Shown one piece after another: positions 1 to 9,157 of a stretch of 64,000 nt of DNA. The position numbers and the translations under genes were made by a program. The DNA comes from [Zimmermannella] bifida NBRC 103089. Its GTDB lineage: Bacteria > Actinomycetota > Actinomycetes > Actinomycetales > Microbacteriaceae. Where the stretch lies: positions 1-64,000 of the forward strand of contig NZ_BCSP01000001.1 in assembly GCF_001570925.1 (NCBI RefSeq). Direction: 5' to 3'. The first letter of the stretch is position 1. Every line of letters starts with the position of its first letter. Below the pieces are notes generated by a model. It saw nothing but the letters and a program-made list of their open reading frames with translations, searched no databases and was not told the origin of the DNA.

Positions 1-266
1 AGGGTAGTCAGTCGTTGCTACCCGTCGATGACCTCAGCGTGGGGGTTGTTAGGGTCTTTGACCAAGACGACGGATCCAAGGAATTAGGGATCATCGGTGT
101 CACGCTCCAACGCCCCCAGCAAGTCGGAAAGGAGCTGCAGGGTTTCTTCGACGCCCCAGGCATAAGGGCGTTGGTATTCAGGGATGACAAACTCGTAGTC
201 TCCATCGTTAAGTAGCCTGCCGACGCTTATTTCCTTTGCATCGAGTTGTCTGTTTTCGCGAGTCAT
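1..266 (-). pseudogene. DUF262 (GmrSD-like) protein, N-terminal part, disrupted by two stops
   Basis: The gene starts with ATG at 264-266 and runs off the left edge. The first 60 residues match the start of DUF262 proteins (ParB-like nuclease fold; GmrS half of type IV restriction systems and relatives), including IPEYQRPYAWG. Translation stops at TAA (84-86). The same frame then continues with recognisable family sequence (FLGSVVLVKDPNNPHAEVIDG), meets a TAG (18-20), and goes on with QRLTTL. The family normally has a residue such as Tyr at the first stop and Gln in DGQQR at the second, so both look like point mutations. It lies 68 bp downstream of a broken methyltransferase gene on the same strand, which suggests a former operon. 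Whether the rest of the gene survives is outside the window. Confidence 0.85.
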
Positions 267-334
267 TACTTGCCCCTAAGTCGTCGGTTGAATGACATTC
301 TCTCAAATTACTCATGGGTTGGGGAGTGAACCAG

Positions 335-1537
335 TCAGGCGGCTAAATCGTAGTTCGCGCGCGTTTGTATCCGTCGTGGCATGAAAGTTTCGAAGAACGT
401 GAGTCCAGCAATCTTGTCGTGAAACGCGTTGAGACGATTCCGACGCGCACGCTGTCCAAGACTGTTATCGCTGAGGATGCTCTCGAGTTCTGCCTTAAGC
501 CCATCGAGGAACAGTGGTCCAATGACCCGGTGAATATTCTCGGGTGAGGTGTAATGCATCCCACCCGAGCGTCGAGTTTCGGGGTTCAGTGTCGATTCGA
601 AGACACCGCCAAAGACCGTGGGCGAAATTTGCGACCAATCGGTGCCCTCGGAGACTCCATCGAGCAAGAAATCGACGATCTCCTGATTGAGCGAGGGAAT
701 TTCGACATCTGCCTCAAACAATCCACCGTTCACATATGGGAATTCCTTCAGCGCATCCGATGCATACGGATCACGTTCGTCGTTCGGCGTTTTCAGGTAG
801 GCAAAGAGTTCTTTGAGTGCCCCTCGAGCGCGATCTCCGGGGATTGGTTTCAGATACCGATAGAATGCATCCTTGCGGAAGAGCCCCGCATCTTCCGCAA
901 ACAGCAGAAACACGAGTCGGACACAAAGCACGTTTAGCGAGTGTTGCGACTCGGGTGAATCTGGGTCGAGGTACTGCTTGCGCACGAGGTCGTAGAGCTT
1001 GCCAATCAATGCGCCCGCATCCAACGACACCTTGGTTTCACGGCGGCGTCGGGCCAATTGCGGGTCAACCAGGAAATCAAGCAAGTGCAACTGTTCGGGC
1101 AACTCGTCGAGCGTGAACTGTTCGTACGACTTGGCTGGCTGCTCGGTATCGAGGTCGTGAATACGGAAGTACTTGAAGTCACAAACGATGATCGTGTCTG
1201 GGCGTTCCGAATTCCGAAGGCTGTCGGCATAGCGCTTCGCCTGCTCAAACGGTGTCACCATCGTGCCCTGACGAGGTTCGGGCTTGTCGAGATCGACCCC
1301 GAGTGATTTTTGCTCGACAACCGTCTTGGCATCGCGAATCGTTACGTCGATATAGCCGCGGTCGGTGGTCGAGCTCTCAAACCGAACGTTGGTGGTGACA
1401 TCTTCCATGCCAATGACGTCGCGCAGTAGCTCTAGCCAAAATGAGGCGGTGTCGCCCTTCTCATAGCCGCGACCGGCCCACTTTTGCGCAAACTTCTTCG
1501 CTGCTTGCTTGCGCTGCAGTTCGGTGGTCATTGGCAT
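335..1537 (-). pseudogene. MmeI/Eco57I-like restriction-methyltransferase, truncated at SAM motif I
   Basis: The 400 residues match the N-terminal half of large single-chain DNA methyltransferase/restriction proteins, which usually exceed 900 residues. A PD-(D/E)xK-type nuclease signature is visible near residues 71-91 (YIDVTIRD followed by VVEQKSLGVDLDKP). The helical connector reaches GGMHYTSPENIHRV and then AGLTFF. In intact relatives AGLTFF is followed by DPACGSGNFLTE, the AdoMet-binding motif I. Here it is followed directly by ETFMPRRIQ and a stop 18 residues later. No methyltransferase domain or NPPF catalytic motif is present, and none is found in the 68 bp before the DUF262 remnant. 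The protein cannot methylate DNA. A residual truncated product is possible because the remaining frame is intact. GGGAG lies upstream of the ATG. Confidence 0.85.
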
Positions 1538-1788
1538 GAAAGCTCCCGTCAGTGGTGGGTGTGGAAGATATCCCTTACTTTAAGTTGAAGCGCGCGCGAT
1601 GTCGGCAGTATCTAACCGCCGATGGGTGTGTGTCGCCGCGACTTGTCGACACCTTGATGTTCGCACCGGCCTACGACCCCGCATCCGCATCGGAGACGAA
1701 GTGTCGGTATTGCATTACTGCATCCGATTGCTTGAGATGAATGCGCGCCAATCGACGACTATCGTCGCGGAATCGTATGCATGTCGCA

Positions 1789-2736
1789 TTAATCTATGCG
1801 ACTGGTTTCGCCAGTTGCGGGGTCGTAGCGAAATTCGCCCAGGGGCTCGTCAAATATCGTATTTCCCTGCTCGCCGGTGTACACGCGAATGAGATACAGC
1901 TCTTGGCCGTCCTGTTGCGTTGTCTTCTTATGGAACAGCCGGTCTTGGAACGGCACGCCATCGGCGCTGGTTCCCTCATTCACCCGCACGAATAGATCAG
2001 CGCGAGCGTTCATATCAAACACCGGTGCACCGACCTCGATGCCGAGCAGCTCGGCATCGGCCACGATCGCTTCCATCGCCGGTACCTGCCAACCCACTTC
2101 GGGGTTTTCGCGGAGGTTTGGTGGCATCTGTCGGTCTTCGGCAACCGGAATCTCGGGCGGGCTGGGGTCGCGAGGGGATGCGGTCTCGGCAAGCCCGGTT
2201 GATTCGCTGGGCTCAGTGATATCGGAGGCCTGGGGTGATGTCGTCGTGTCCGATGGCGTGGGCGTTTCCTGCGGCGGGGCAGGGAAGTGCCGCTCGCATT
2301 CCCGAGTGCCATCGAAATAAAACGCACAAGTGAGGGGCGTCTGCTCATCACCAGTCAGCGTGAGCGAAACAGCGTTCGGCTGCCAAGACACGAAGAAGTT
2401 TTCTTCGCCAATTGCAGCCCCATCATTTGCAACACGGGTTTCGAATTGATGAAGTTCGCGGTCGCTCGAAAGCCATGAGCTGTCTTGATTCACTTCATAG
2501 ACGCGGATGCGAATGGTGGCTGGGCCAAACAGTCCGGCGGTACCGCGGTCGTGCACGACTAACCTGTGCCCGCCATCGCGTGACACTGACTCGAACACAA
2601 GCCGTTGCATGAGGCTGGTCTCTGAAATCAATCTGAAGCCGGCAATCCCGGTGAGTACGACAAGCACAACCACAATGAGATTCGCGGGAAGACCGAATTC
2701 CCGATTTGGCGTCGATGCCCCAGATTTGGCTGACAC
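1789..2736 (-). CDS. Membrane-anchored protein of unknown function
   Basis: 315 residues with a GTG start. A GGAGGT ribosome binding site lies six bases upstream and decides the start. Residues about 19-37 form one transmembrane helix (LIVVVLVVLTGIAGF) after a short cytoplasmic N-terminus. A beta-rich extracytoplasmic domain follows (about 45-150), then a linker rich in Pro, Ser, Thr and Glu (about 150-205), then a second domain ending in a short FRYDPATGE segment. I do not recognise a named family. A role at the cell surface is inferred only from topology. It is alone on this strand between the decayed methyltransferase locus and the tatD-like gene. Confidence 0.7.
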   Translation of the reverse strand: MSAKSGASTPNREFGLPANLIVVVLVVLTGIAGFRLISETSLMQRLVFESVSRDGGHRLVVHDRGTAGLFGPATIRIRVYEVNQDSSWLSSDRELHQFETRVANDGAAIGEENFFVSWQPNAVSLTLTGDEQTPLTCAFYFDGTRECERHFPAPPQETPTPSDTTTSPQASDITEPSESTGLAETASPRDPSPPEIPVAEDRQMPPNLRENPEVGWQVPAMEAIVADAELLGIEVGAPVFDMNARADLFVRVNEGTSADGVPFQDRLFHKKTTQQDGQELYLIRVYTGEQGNTIFDEPLGEFRYDPATGETSRID

Positions 2737-2826
2737 AGCAATACCTCCAGCGTGCGCAATTTTCCGCTCACATTAGGTCATTAACGTGACCCAAAGGGCC
2801 GCGCACATACCGGTCCGCGGCGCACG

Positions 2827-3669
2827 TTAGCTGGGCATATCGAACAGTTTGGTTGATGTGGCGTTGATCTGATCGAGCACATCCGGCCCGCAAAGGCCTT
2901 GCAACGTCGTGCGGGTCTGGTGCAACGATTCGCGGAGGTGCGAAATTTCGCGCACCACCGCATCCTGGCTCGCATCGCTGGTATCGGCGGCGATCGGCGC
3001 GTCGGGCAGATCGCTTTCGAGCAGCAACCGGTCTGCCGGCACCTGGGCGACATAGGCACGGCCACGTTTGCTCGCGAGCATTCGCGGGTTCACCGAGATA
3101 AACCCTCCGGAACGAATCAGCCGCGTGAGTTCGTCACTCGTGCCTGAAAACCAGTGAAACACCGGCGCGACGTGCTGATCCCACGTACCGGCCGCATCCA
3201 GCAGATCGAGCACATCGGATGCGGCACGTACCGCGTGAATCGACAGCACATAAGGCGCGCGCTCGTTCGCTTGTGCGGATGCGTCGCCCACGGCTGTCAG
3301 CACCTCGCGCAGCACTCGCTGTTGCAGGGCTGCGGGCGTGGCAGACAGACGTGCGGGAGCGAAGTCGAGACCAATTTCGCCGATGAAACGGGTCTGGCGC
3401 ACCGCTCCCGCGAACACCTGCAATTCGGCATCGGCGTGTGCGTCGTTTTCAATAAACCAGGGATGGAAACCAAGCGCGCAGCGGGGGAGTGACGCTCCTG
3501 TTTCGGTGACCGACTGTAGTTCGTTGCGCAGCCGAACGAACGCCGACGGGGTCAGCGTTTGCGCGACCACTTCGATACCGGCTGCAACGGCTGCCTTTAG
3601 AAAAGCCCGGTAGTCAGCCGCACCCGACAAGAAGTCGAGGTGATAGTGGGTATCGAGCAGATGCGGCAC
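2827..3669 (-). CDS. TatD family metal-dependent hydrolase
   Basis: 280 residues, usual for TatD deoxyribonucleases and related TIM-barrel amidohydrolases. The N-terminal metal site is DTHYHLD (residues 6-12; DTHCHLD in most relatives). The second-metal glutamate sits in FIGEIGLDF near residue 95, histidines follow in the middle, and ESDLPDAP near residue 240 carries the last metal-binding Asp. The family hydrolyses phosphodiester bonds in DNA and acts in DNA repair or turnover, but many members have no proven substrate. It ends a two-gene minus-strand unit: tcdA stops two bases before this gene starts, so the two are probably cotranscribed. Confidence 0.85.
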   Translation of the reverse strand: MPHLLDTHYHLDFLSGAADYRAFLKAAVAAGIEVVAQTLTPSAFVRLRNELQSVTETGASLPRCALGFHPWFIENDAHADAELQVFAGAVRQTRFIGEIGLDFAPARLSATPAALQQRVLREVLTAVGDASAQANERAPYVLSIHAVRAASDVLDLLDAAGTWDQHVAPVFHWFSGTSDELTRLIRSGGFISVNPRMLASKRGRAYVAQVPADRLLLESDLPDAPIAADTSDASQDAVVREISHLRESLHQTRTTLQGLCGPDVLDQINATSTKLFDMPS

Positions 3670-3671
3670 GA

Positions 3672-4493
3672 TTAGGCTTCCTGCAGGGCCGCTTCGGTGC
3701 CGGAATCACCGTGCTCTGGCCATTGAAAGTCGCCAGCCTTCATCGGCTGCAGCAGCTTCGGTGGTCGCGCCATCGGCGCGAGTCCAGCCAACCGTCGAAT
3801 AGCGAGACCGGCAAGCATTTGCCCCATAACCGGCGGCATGTAGCTCATCGACCCGAGCGTGCCGGCCTTACTCCAGGTGCCGTCACCATCGACCTTCATT
3901 GGCAACTCGGTGGAATACAGTACTTCGAGGCGGCGGATGCCACGCACACGACATTCTTTGCGAATTACTTTCGAGAGCATGCAGTTTCGGGTCTCGAAAA
4001 TATCGGCGAATTCCAATTTGCAGGGATCCAACTTGTTGGCCGCGCCCATCGAGGCCAAGAGCGGAATTTGGCGCTCTGCCGCCCACTTCACGACGGCCAG
4101 TTTCTGCGTCACCGTATCAATGCAGTCGATGACATAGTCGGGACGTGGATACGCATCCAAGCTTGCCGGGATATTCGCCTGGGTGAGGAATACCTGCTCG
4201 GCATGAACGGTGCAATCTGGGTTAATGTCGGCGATCATCTCGCGCATGAGGTCCGCTTTAACCCTGCCAATCGTTGATTCGAAGGCGATGGCCTGACGGT
4301 TGATATTGCTGGCCTCTACAACGTCGCGATCAAGCACGATGAGATTTCCGACGCCGCCGCGAGCAAGGGCTTGCGCGCAGGCCGACCCGACCCCACCGAG
4401 ACCGAGCACCATGACCGTGGCGTCTTGCAGCGCATCCAACCCCGCATCGCCGAGCAAGAGGCGCAACCTTGCAAATCGTTCGCTGTGTGCCAT
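3672..4493 (-). CDS. tcdA: tRNA threonylcarbamoyladenosine dehydratase (ThiF/MoeB/E1-like)
   Basis: 273 residues, matching CsdL/TcdA rather than the longer ThiF/MoeB proteins. The nucleotide site is LGLGGVGSACAQAL near residue 30, followed by the E1-family DRDVVEASNINRQ segment that positions ATP. YVIDCIDTVTQK and KLEFADIF follow, and the RKECRVRGIRRLEV stretch is typical of the CsdL branch. TcdA uses ATP to cyclise t6A to ct6A at position 37 of ANN-decoding tRNAs. AAGGGG lies just upstream of the ATG. tsaC, which acts earlier in the same t6A pathway, is encoded at 46.4 kb. Confidence 0.85.
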   Translation of the reverse strand: MAHSERFARLRLLLGDAGLDALQDATVMVLGLGGVGSACAQALARGGVGNLIVLDRDVVEASNINRQAIAFESTIGRVKADLMREMIADINPDCTVHAEQVFLTQANIPASLDAYPRPDYVIDCIDTVTQKLAVVKWAAERQIPLLASMGAANKLDPCKLEFADIFETRNCMLSKVIRKECRVRGIRRLEVLYSTELPMKVDGDGTWSKAGTLGSMSYMPPVMGQMLAGLAIRRLAGLAPMARPPKLLQPMKAGDFQWPEHGDSGTEAALQEA

Positions 4494-4797
4494 TGCACCC
4501 CTTCCGATACCAAAACCTGCCGCTCAAATGTACCTGCCCGCACCAAGTCACGTGAACCATCTTCGGCGTTGAACGGGGAGCGTGCACCGGGGACTTGCCG
4601 CTACAACGTATGGAGATTCATTGCGCATATTCGCTGGTTGGTGGTTGGCAAATCGGTTTAGTTCAGTGTTCAATGTTGCAGGTCATATCTGTGCCGTCTG
4701 CCACAAGTGCCGCTGTGTACGGATGCCGCGAAGCAATCCCTGTCCCTAAACTCGTTCGTTATGCCACTGCGCATAACCCACATAGCAAAGGTCAACG
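4494..4797. other. Divergent intergenic region, tcdA / MHS transporter
   Basis: 304 bases between two genes that start in opposite directions, so promoters for both should lie here. I see no convincing -35/-10 pair, RNA gene or terminator-like hairpin. The last 15 bases hold AAAGG, the ribosome binding site of the transporter gene. Confidence 0.5.
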
Positions 4798-6135
4798 ATG
4801 ACTCAACTCGCGACACCCTAGACCACACGTCAGGCGGTCGGCAATACCCTCAAGGGGTCGCTCGGCAACCTCGTCGAGTGGTACGACGTCTACACCTATT
4901 CCGTATTTCTCTCCTTCTTCAAGCCGCACTTCTTCGACACCGCAAGTGAGTCATCGGATGTGATGGCCTGGGCGGTCTTCGCGGTAACGTTTGTCGCCCG
5001 CCCCGTCGGTGCCTGGTTCTTTGGTCGCTTCGCTGACCGCCACGGGCGCAAGGCATCGCTCACGGTCGCGGTCACAATCATGGCGGTGGCATCGGGTTGC
5101 ATCGCGCTGCTGCCAACCCGCGAGGACATTGGTGTTTGGGCACTCGTCATGCTCATGGCGCTGCGCCTCATCCAGGGATTTGCAACCGGTGGTGAATATG
5201 CGGCCTCCGCGACCTATATGTCCGAGGCAGCAACCGCGAACCGACGCGGCTTCTTCTCGAGTTTCCAGTACGTCACGCTTGTCGGTGGCCACGTGCTCGC
5301 ACAGCTGACGCTGTTCATTATGCAGTCGTTTATGTCGGCCGAACAGCTCACGGCCTGGGGCTGGCGCGTACCGTTCGCGATCGGCGCCGTAGCTGCGGTG
5401 GTCGTGTTCTGGCTGCGAACCACGATGGACGAGTCGCTCTCGAAGGATTACCTCGACGGCGTCAAGACCGGCGTCATCACCCAGAGCGGTACGCTGCGTG
5501 AGTTGTTTACCAACCAGTGGAAGCCGCTGCTGGTCTGCTTCCTCTTTACGCTCGGTGGCACCGTCGCGTTCTACACGTTCTCAGTGACCGGTCCAAACAC
5601 CATCAAGAAGACCTTTGCCGAACAAGACCCGCAGCTCGCTAACACTGTCGTGTTGCTCAGCCTGATCTTCCTGATGTGCCTTCAGCCGCTTGGTGGTCTG
5701 CTTTCTGACAAGATTGGTCGCAAGCCAGTCTTCCTGTTCTTCGGTTTCACCGGCCTGCTCATGGTCATCCCATTCGTGTTCTGGATGCCGGCTCAGTCGA
5801 ACATCTGGGTCTCGTTCCTAATCCTCTGCGTGTCGTACGTGGTCCTGACCGCCTACACCTCGATTAACGCCATCTTCAAGGCAGAACTCTTCCCGGCACA
5901 CATTCGTGCGCTCGGTGTGGGCCTCGGCTACGGCCTCGCTAACTCGATCTTCGGCGGTACCTCGCCAATGATTCAGGACTGGGCGAAGACGAATGACGCG
6001 ATGGGCGCTTTCGCGGCATACGTCATGATTGCCATCGCAATCACCCTCATCACCACGCTCGTGGTGATGCGCAACAAGGCAACAACCCACCTCGACCTCG
6101 AGCAAGGTCACGCCTACGAAACTGCAGCAAAGTAA
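4798..6135 (+). pseudogene. MHS-family MFS transporter, frame interrupted by TAG at codon 8
   Basis: The natural start is ATG at 4798, with AAAGG six bases upstream. Codon 8 (4819-4821) is TAG. The frame then continues without further stops for 437 codons and encodes a full major facilitator of the metabolite:H+ symporter type. Seen in order: SLGNLVEWYDVYTYSVF in the first helix, ADRHGRKASL in the loop 2-3 signature, RLIQGFATGGEYAA, SDKIGRKPV in loop 8-9, and about 12 helices. Substrates in this family include citrate, proline, betaine, shikimate and other organic acids; the substrate here is unknown. The first usable in-frame start after the stop is GTG/ATG at 4957/4960, which would drop helix 1. 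The gene is either newly inactivated, read through, or affected by a sequencing error. Confidence 0.8.
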
Positions 6136-6152
6136 CGCGCTGCCGCATTCAT

Positions 6153-6185
6153 CCGCCCGCATCGGCCACCCGTCGATGCGGGCGG
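6153..6185. terminator. Hairpin after MHS transporter gene
   Basis: A perfect 12-bp stem (CCGCCCGCATCG paired with CGATGCGGGCGG) with a nine-base loop lies 18 bases after the transporter stop and is followed by a T-containing tail. It most likely ends transcription before aroQ. Confidence 0.7.
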
Positions 6186-6251
6186 CTTCGTTTGCACGTG
6201 CGGCAGGCGGGGGATAGCTGCCCCGGAACCTGCACCGCATAGAATCGCACC

Positions 6252-6692
6252 ATGACTGCGACGACACCAGTGCTCATCCTCAACGGCCCGAACTTGAATA
6301 CGCTCGGCACCCGCAACCCCGAGGTGTACGGCACGCAGACGCTTGCCGACGTCGAAGCATCCTGCCGCAAGCGCGCCGCTGCGCTCGGTCTTGAGGTGGA
6401 GTTCGTGCAGTCAAACCACGAGGGTGAACTCGTCGAGCGTATCCAGCAGGCTCGCGAGCGCAACCGCGCCATTATCATCAACGCAGGCGCCTACACACAC
6501 ACCTCGGTCGCGATTCACGACGCGCTCGAATACGCAGAGCTTCCCGTCGTCGAAGTGCACATCTCGAACGTCTACCGACGCGAGTCGTTCCGTCATCACT
6601 CGTTCATCAGCCCGCAAGCCGCCGCGGTCATCGCGGGTGCCGGCACGCTCGGCTACGAGTTCGCACTCGAGTACCTCGCAAACAACCACTAG
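6252..6692 (+). CDS. aroQ: Type II 3-dehydroquinate dehydratase
   Basis: 146 residues, the standard length of the dodecameric type II enzyme that converts 3-dehydroquinate to 3-dehydroshikimate in the shikimate pathway. Visible motifs are [18 protein letters not shown] (catalytic Tyr in the flexible lid), [29 protein letters not shown] (catalytic His and substrate contacts) and FRHHSFIS. It stands alone between two transporters and is well separated from aroA at 10-11.7 kb. Cytoplasmic. Confidence 0.95.
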   Translation: MTATTPVLILNGPNLNTLGTRNPEVYGTQTLADVEASCRKRAAALGLEVEFVQSNHEGELVERIQQARERNRAIIINAGAYTHTSVAIHDALEYAELPVVEVHISNVYRRESFRHHSFISPQAAAVIAGAGTLGYEFALEYLANNH

Positions 6693-6753
6693 GCGCACGG
6701 CGCGACTGAACGCATCCACAACGAGCTAGCGCAACCGGGCGTAGACTGCCTCA

Positions 6754-8205
6754 GTGATTTCGTCGACGCAACCTGAATCTGCCCGCCGCTGGCCCGCGTT
6801 CGCGGTCTGCATCGCGGCAGCCATTGCCACCGTGCTCGACATGGTGAAAATCAACGTGGCGATCGCGCCGATCGAGCATTCGCTCGGCGCCTCGAGCTCG
6901 CAGGCACAGCTGATCGTCGCGGGCTATGTGCTCGCGTTCGGTATCGTGCTCGTACCCGCCGGTCGACTCGGTGACATCTGGCGACGAAAGTCGATGTTTC
7001 TGATCGGCGCGATCCTGTTCACGCTGGCAAGTTTGGGATGCACGCTCGCGCCATCTGCAGAGCTGCTCGTGATCGGGCGACTCGTGCAGGGTGTTGCCGC
7101 CGGTACCCTCATGCCGCAGGTCATCGGGTTTATCCAACAGATGTTCCAGGGCAAGGAACGAGGCAAGGCATTCGGTATTTTCGGTGCCTCAATCGGTCTC
7201 GGCACCGCATTCGGACCAACGATTGGCGGCATGCTGATTGGCGCACTCGGCGAAGAGCTCGGCTGGCGCGCAATCTACGGGATGAACCTGCCCCTCGGCG
7301 TGGCCATCGTCGCGTTCGCGTTCTGGTTCCTTCCCGCACAGCAACCGCACGCCCGCAAACTCAACCTTGACCTATTCGGTGTCGCGCTGCTCGCAACCGC
7401 AGTGCTGCTGGTGATGACACCGCTGGTACTCACCACTGGCACGAGCGCCGATGACCCCGCGCGCTGGTGGCTAGCGGTGGCCGCGGTGATTCCGGCCGTG
7501 GCATTCGTACTCTGGGAACGCCGCTACGCGCGCCAGGGTAAGAGTCCGGCCGTCAACCTCGAGCTGTTCAAACTGCCCTCGTATCGCTGGGGCGTCATCA
7601 TCGGCTCATTGTTCTTTGTGATCATGCCGCCGACGTTCTTCATCATGACGCAGTACGTGCAGATGGGACTCGGTCACGAGCCGGTAATTGTCGGGCTGAT
7701 TACCGTGCCGTACGCCCTGGTATCGGCAGCCGTCTCGGCAACAGCCGGTAAGTACACTTTCGCGCACGCGAAGGTGATGGTGCTCATCGGTATCGCCATC
7801 TTCACACTTGGCCTAGCCGGACTCATGCTCGTGGGCCAGTTCGCGTCACCCGAACTCACCCCGTGGCTCATGGGTATCGTGCTGACGTTCGTTGGTGTGG
7901 GGCCCGGGTTGCTGATGCCCGCCAACCAGATGCGTGCTGTGAAGGACGTGCCAGTTACGCAGGCGGGCGTTGCCGGATCGATGATGCAGGTAGGCCAGCG
8001 GGTCGGCAACGCCTTGGGTATCGCCCTGGCCGCATCAACGTTCTTTGCGGCCTACGTTGACCGCACCGAGGCGAGCGCACGACAGGGCTACGTCGCTGCT
8101 ATGTGCATCCTGATCGCCGCGGCGCTGCTCGCGACGCTCGTTGCCTACATCGACGTCGTCGGTTCGAAGGGGAATGAGTCAGCCGCGGCTTCCCCGCAGG
8201 CCTAG
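6754..8205 (+). CDS. DHA2-type MFS efflux transporter (14 TM)
   Basis: 483 residues with a GTG start. The pattern of 14 hydrophobic segments and the motifs AGRLGDIWRRKSMF (loop 2-3) and RLVQGVAAGTLMPQ with FQGKERGKAFGIFGA (helix 4-5 region) place it in the DHA2 drug:H+ antiporter family, with relatives of QacA and EmrB. It probably exports toxic organic compounds; the substrate is unknown. The gene ends in CTAG, whose two strands provide the stop codons of this gene and of the convergent hisN. Confidence 0.8.
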   Translation: MISSTQPESARRWPAFAVCIAAAIATVLDMVKINVAIAPIEHSLGASSSQAQLIVAGYVLAFGIVLVPAGRLGDIWRRKSMFLIGAILFTLASLGCTLAPSAELLVIGRLVQGVAAGTLMPQVIGFIQQMFQGKERGKAFGIFGASIGLGTAFGPTIGGMLIGALGEELGWRAIYGMNLPLGVAIVAFAFWFLPAQQPHARKLNLDLFGVALLATAVLLVMTPLVLTTGTSADDPARWWLAVAAVIPAVAFVLWERRYARQGKSPAVNLELFKLPSYRWGVIIGSLFFVIMPPTFFIMTQYVQMGLGHEPVIVGLITVPYALVSAAVSATAGKYTFAHAKVMVLIGIAIFTLGLAGLMLVGQFASPELTPWLMGIVLTFVGVGPGLLMPANQMRAVKDVPVTQAGVAGSMMQVGQRVGNALGIALAASTFFAAYVDRTEASARQGYVAAMCILIAAALLATLVAYIDVVGSKGNESAAASPQA

Positions 8206-9026
8206 CTGCGTGCGTGGCGACGGAAAATTTCGAGGACTTCGTCGTGCATGAGCCCGTTCGTGGCGAGTGCGGAACCGTGCCACGGGCCCTCCTTGCCATC
8301 GATTGACGTGAACGTACCGCCGGCCTCTTGCACGATGGGTACGAGCGCGGCCATGTCGTACGGCTCGAGGTCGAGTTCGCAGGCGATGTCGAACGACCCT
8401 TCGGCGACGAGCATGTACGGCCAGAAATCGCCAATGGCGCGCGACCGCCAAACGGTTTCGCAGCACTCCACGATTGGTGCGAGGTTGTCGTTTTGCAGCC
8501 AGTACTGCAGCGAACCGTAGCTGAACTGCGAGTCCATGAGGCGCGATACCGCCGACACCTCGATGCGGCGATCCGTAGCGGTGTCCGAATCGGCAAGGTC
8601 GTCGTCAAGGTAGGCGCCGAGTCCGGTCGCGCCCCACCAGCGACGGTTCAGCGCGGGAGCCGAGACCACACCCACCTCGGGGCGGCCATCGATGACGAGC
8701 GAAATCAGCGTTGCCCAAATTGGCACACCGCGCATGAAGTTCGCGGTGCCGTCGATCGGGTCAATGATCCACTGTCGACGCGACGAGCCCTCAGTACCGA
8801 ACTCCTCGCCGTACACCGAGTCGCTCGGGCGTTCCTCGGCAAGCTTCGCGCGAATGGCCTCCTCAACTGCGCGGTCGCCGTCGGTGACGTGCGTGCGGTC
8901 TTCCTTGACGTAGACACCAAGGTCACGCGAGTTGAAATATTCCATCGAAACCGCATCCGCGATATCGGCGAGTTGACGCGCGAGACGGAGGTCGGCGGTG
9001 ATGGGGTGCAGCAGTTCGAGAGCCAT
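8202..9026 (-). CDS. hisN: Inositol monophosphatase-family histidinol-phosphatase
   Basis: About 274 residues from ATG at 9026; a longer frame reaches 9065 but adds 13 residues unlike the family. Metal and substrate motifs are VTDGDRAVEE, YGEEFGTEG (first metal-binding Glu) and IIDPIDGTANFMRG (the DPIDGT metal site). The C-terminal Asp lies in DLEPYDMAALVPIVQEAGG. The family dephosphorylates inositol phosphate or histidinol phosphate. The hisN assignment rests on the aroA-rsgA-hisN order, which is common in actinobacteria, so the histidine-pathway role is inferred. Tail-to-tail overlap of four bases with the exporter gene. Confidence 0.8.
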   Translation of the reverse strand: MALELLHPITADLRLARQLADIADAVSMEYFNSRDLGVYVKEDRTHVTDGDRAVEEAIRAKLAEERPSDSVYGEEFGTEGSSRRQWIIDPIDGTANFMRGVPIWATLISLVIDGRPEVGVVSAPALNRRWWGATGLGAYLDDDLADSDTATDRRIEVSAVSRLMDSQFSYGSLQYWLQNDNLAPIVECCETVWRSRAIGDFWPYMLVAEGSFDIACELDLEPYDMAALVPIVQEAGGTFTSIDGKEGPWHGSALATNGLMHDEVLEIFRRHARS

Positions 9027-9157
9027 GTCATGAGTATGGCCCGAGATCCGCGCGATTGCGGGCAACCGCGCCGAATGTTCGGTGGATGCGCAGCCTCGTT
9101 CGCGCAGCGGTCAGGTAGCGAGGCGGTCGCGATCGTGACCGTGTGCGCCATGTGCGA

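Noticed and set aside
1-4821. TAG at two places inside otherwise intact frames could mean TAG is read as an amino acid
   Set aside because: Many intact genes in this window end in TAG (for example prfA, atpB, the DHA2 exporter and kgd) and would be extended. Point mutation is the simpler reading.
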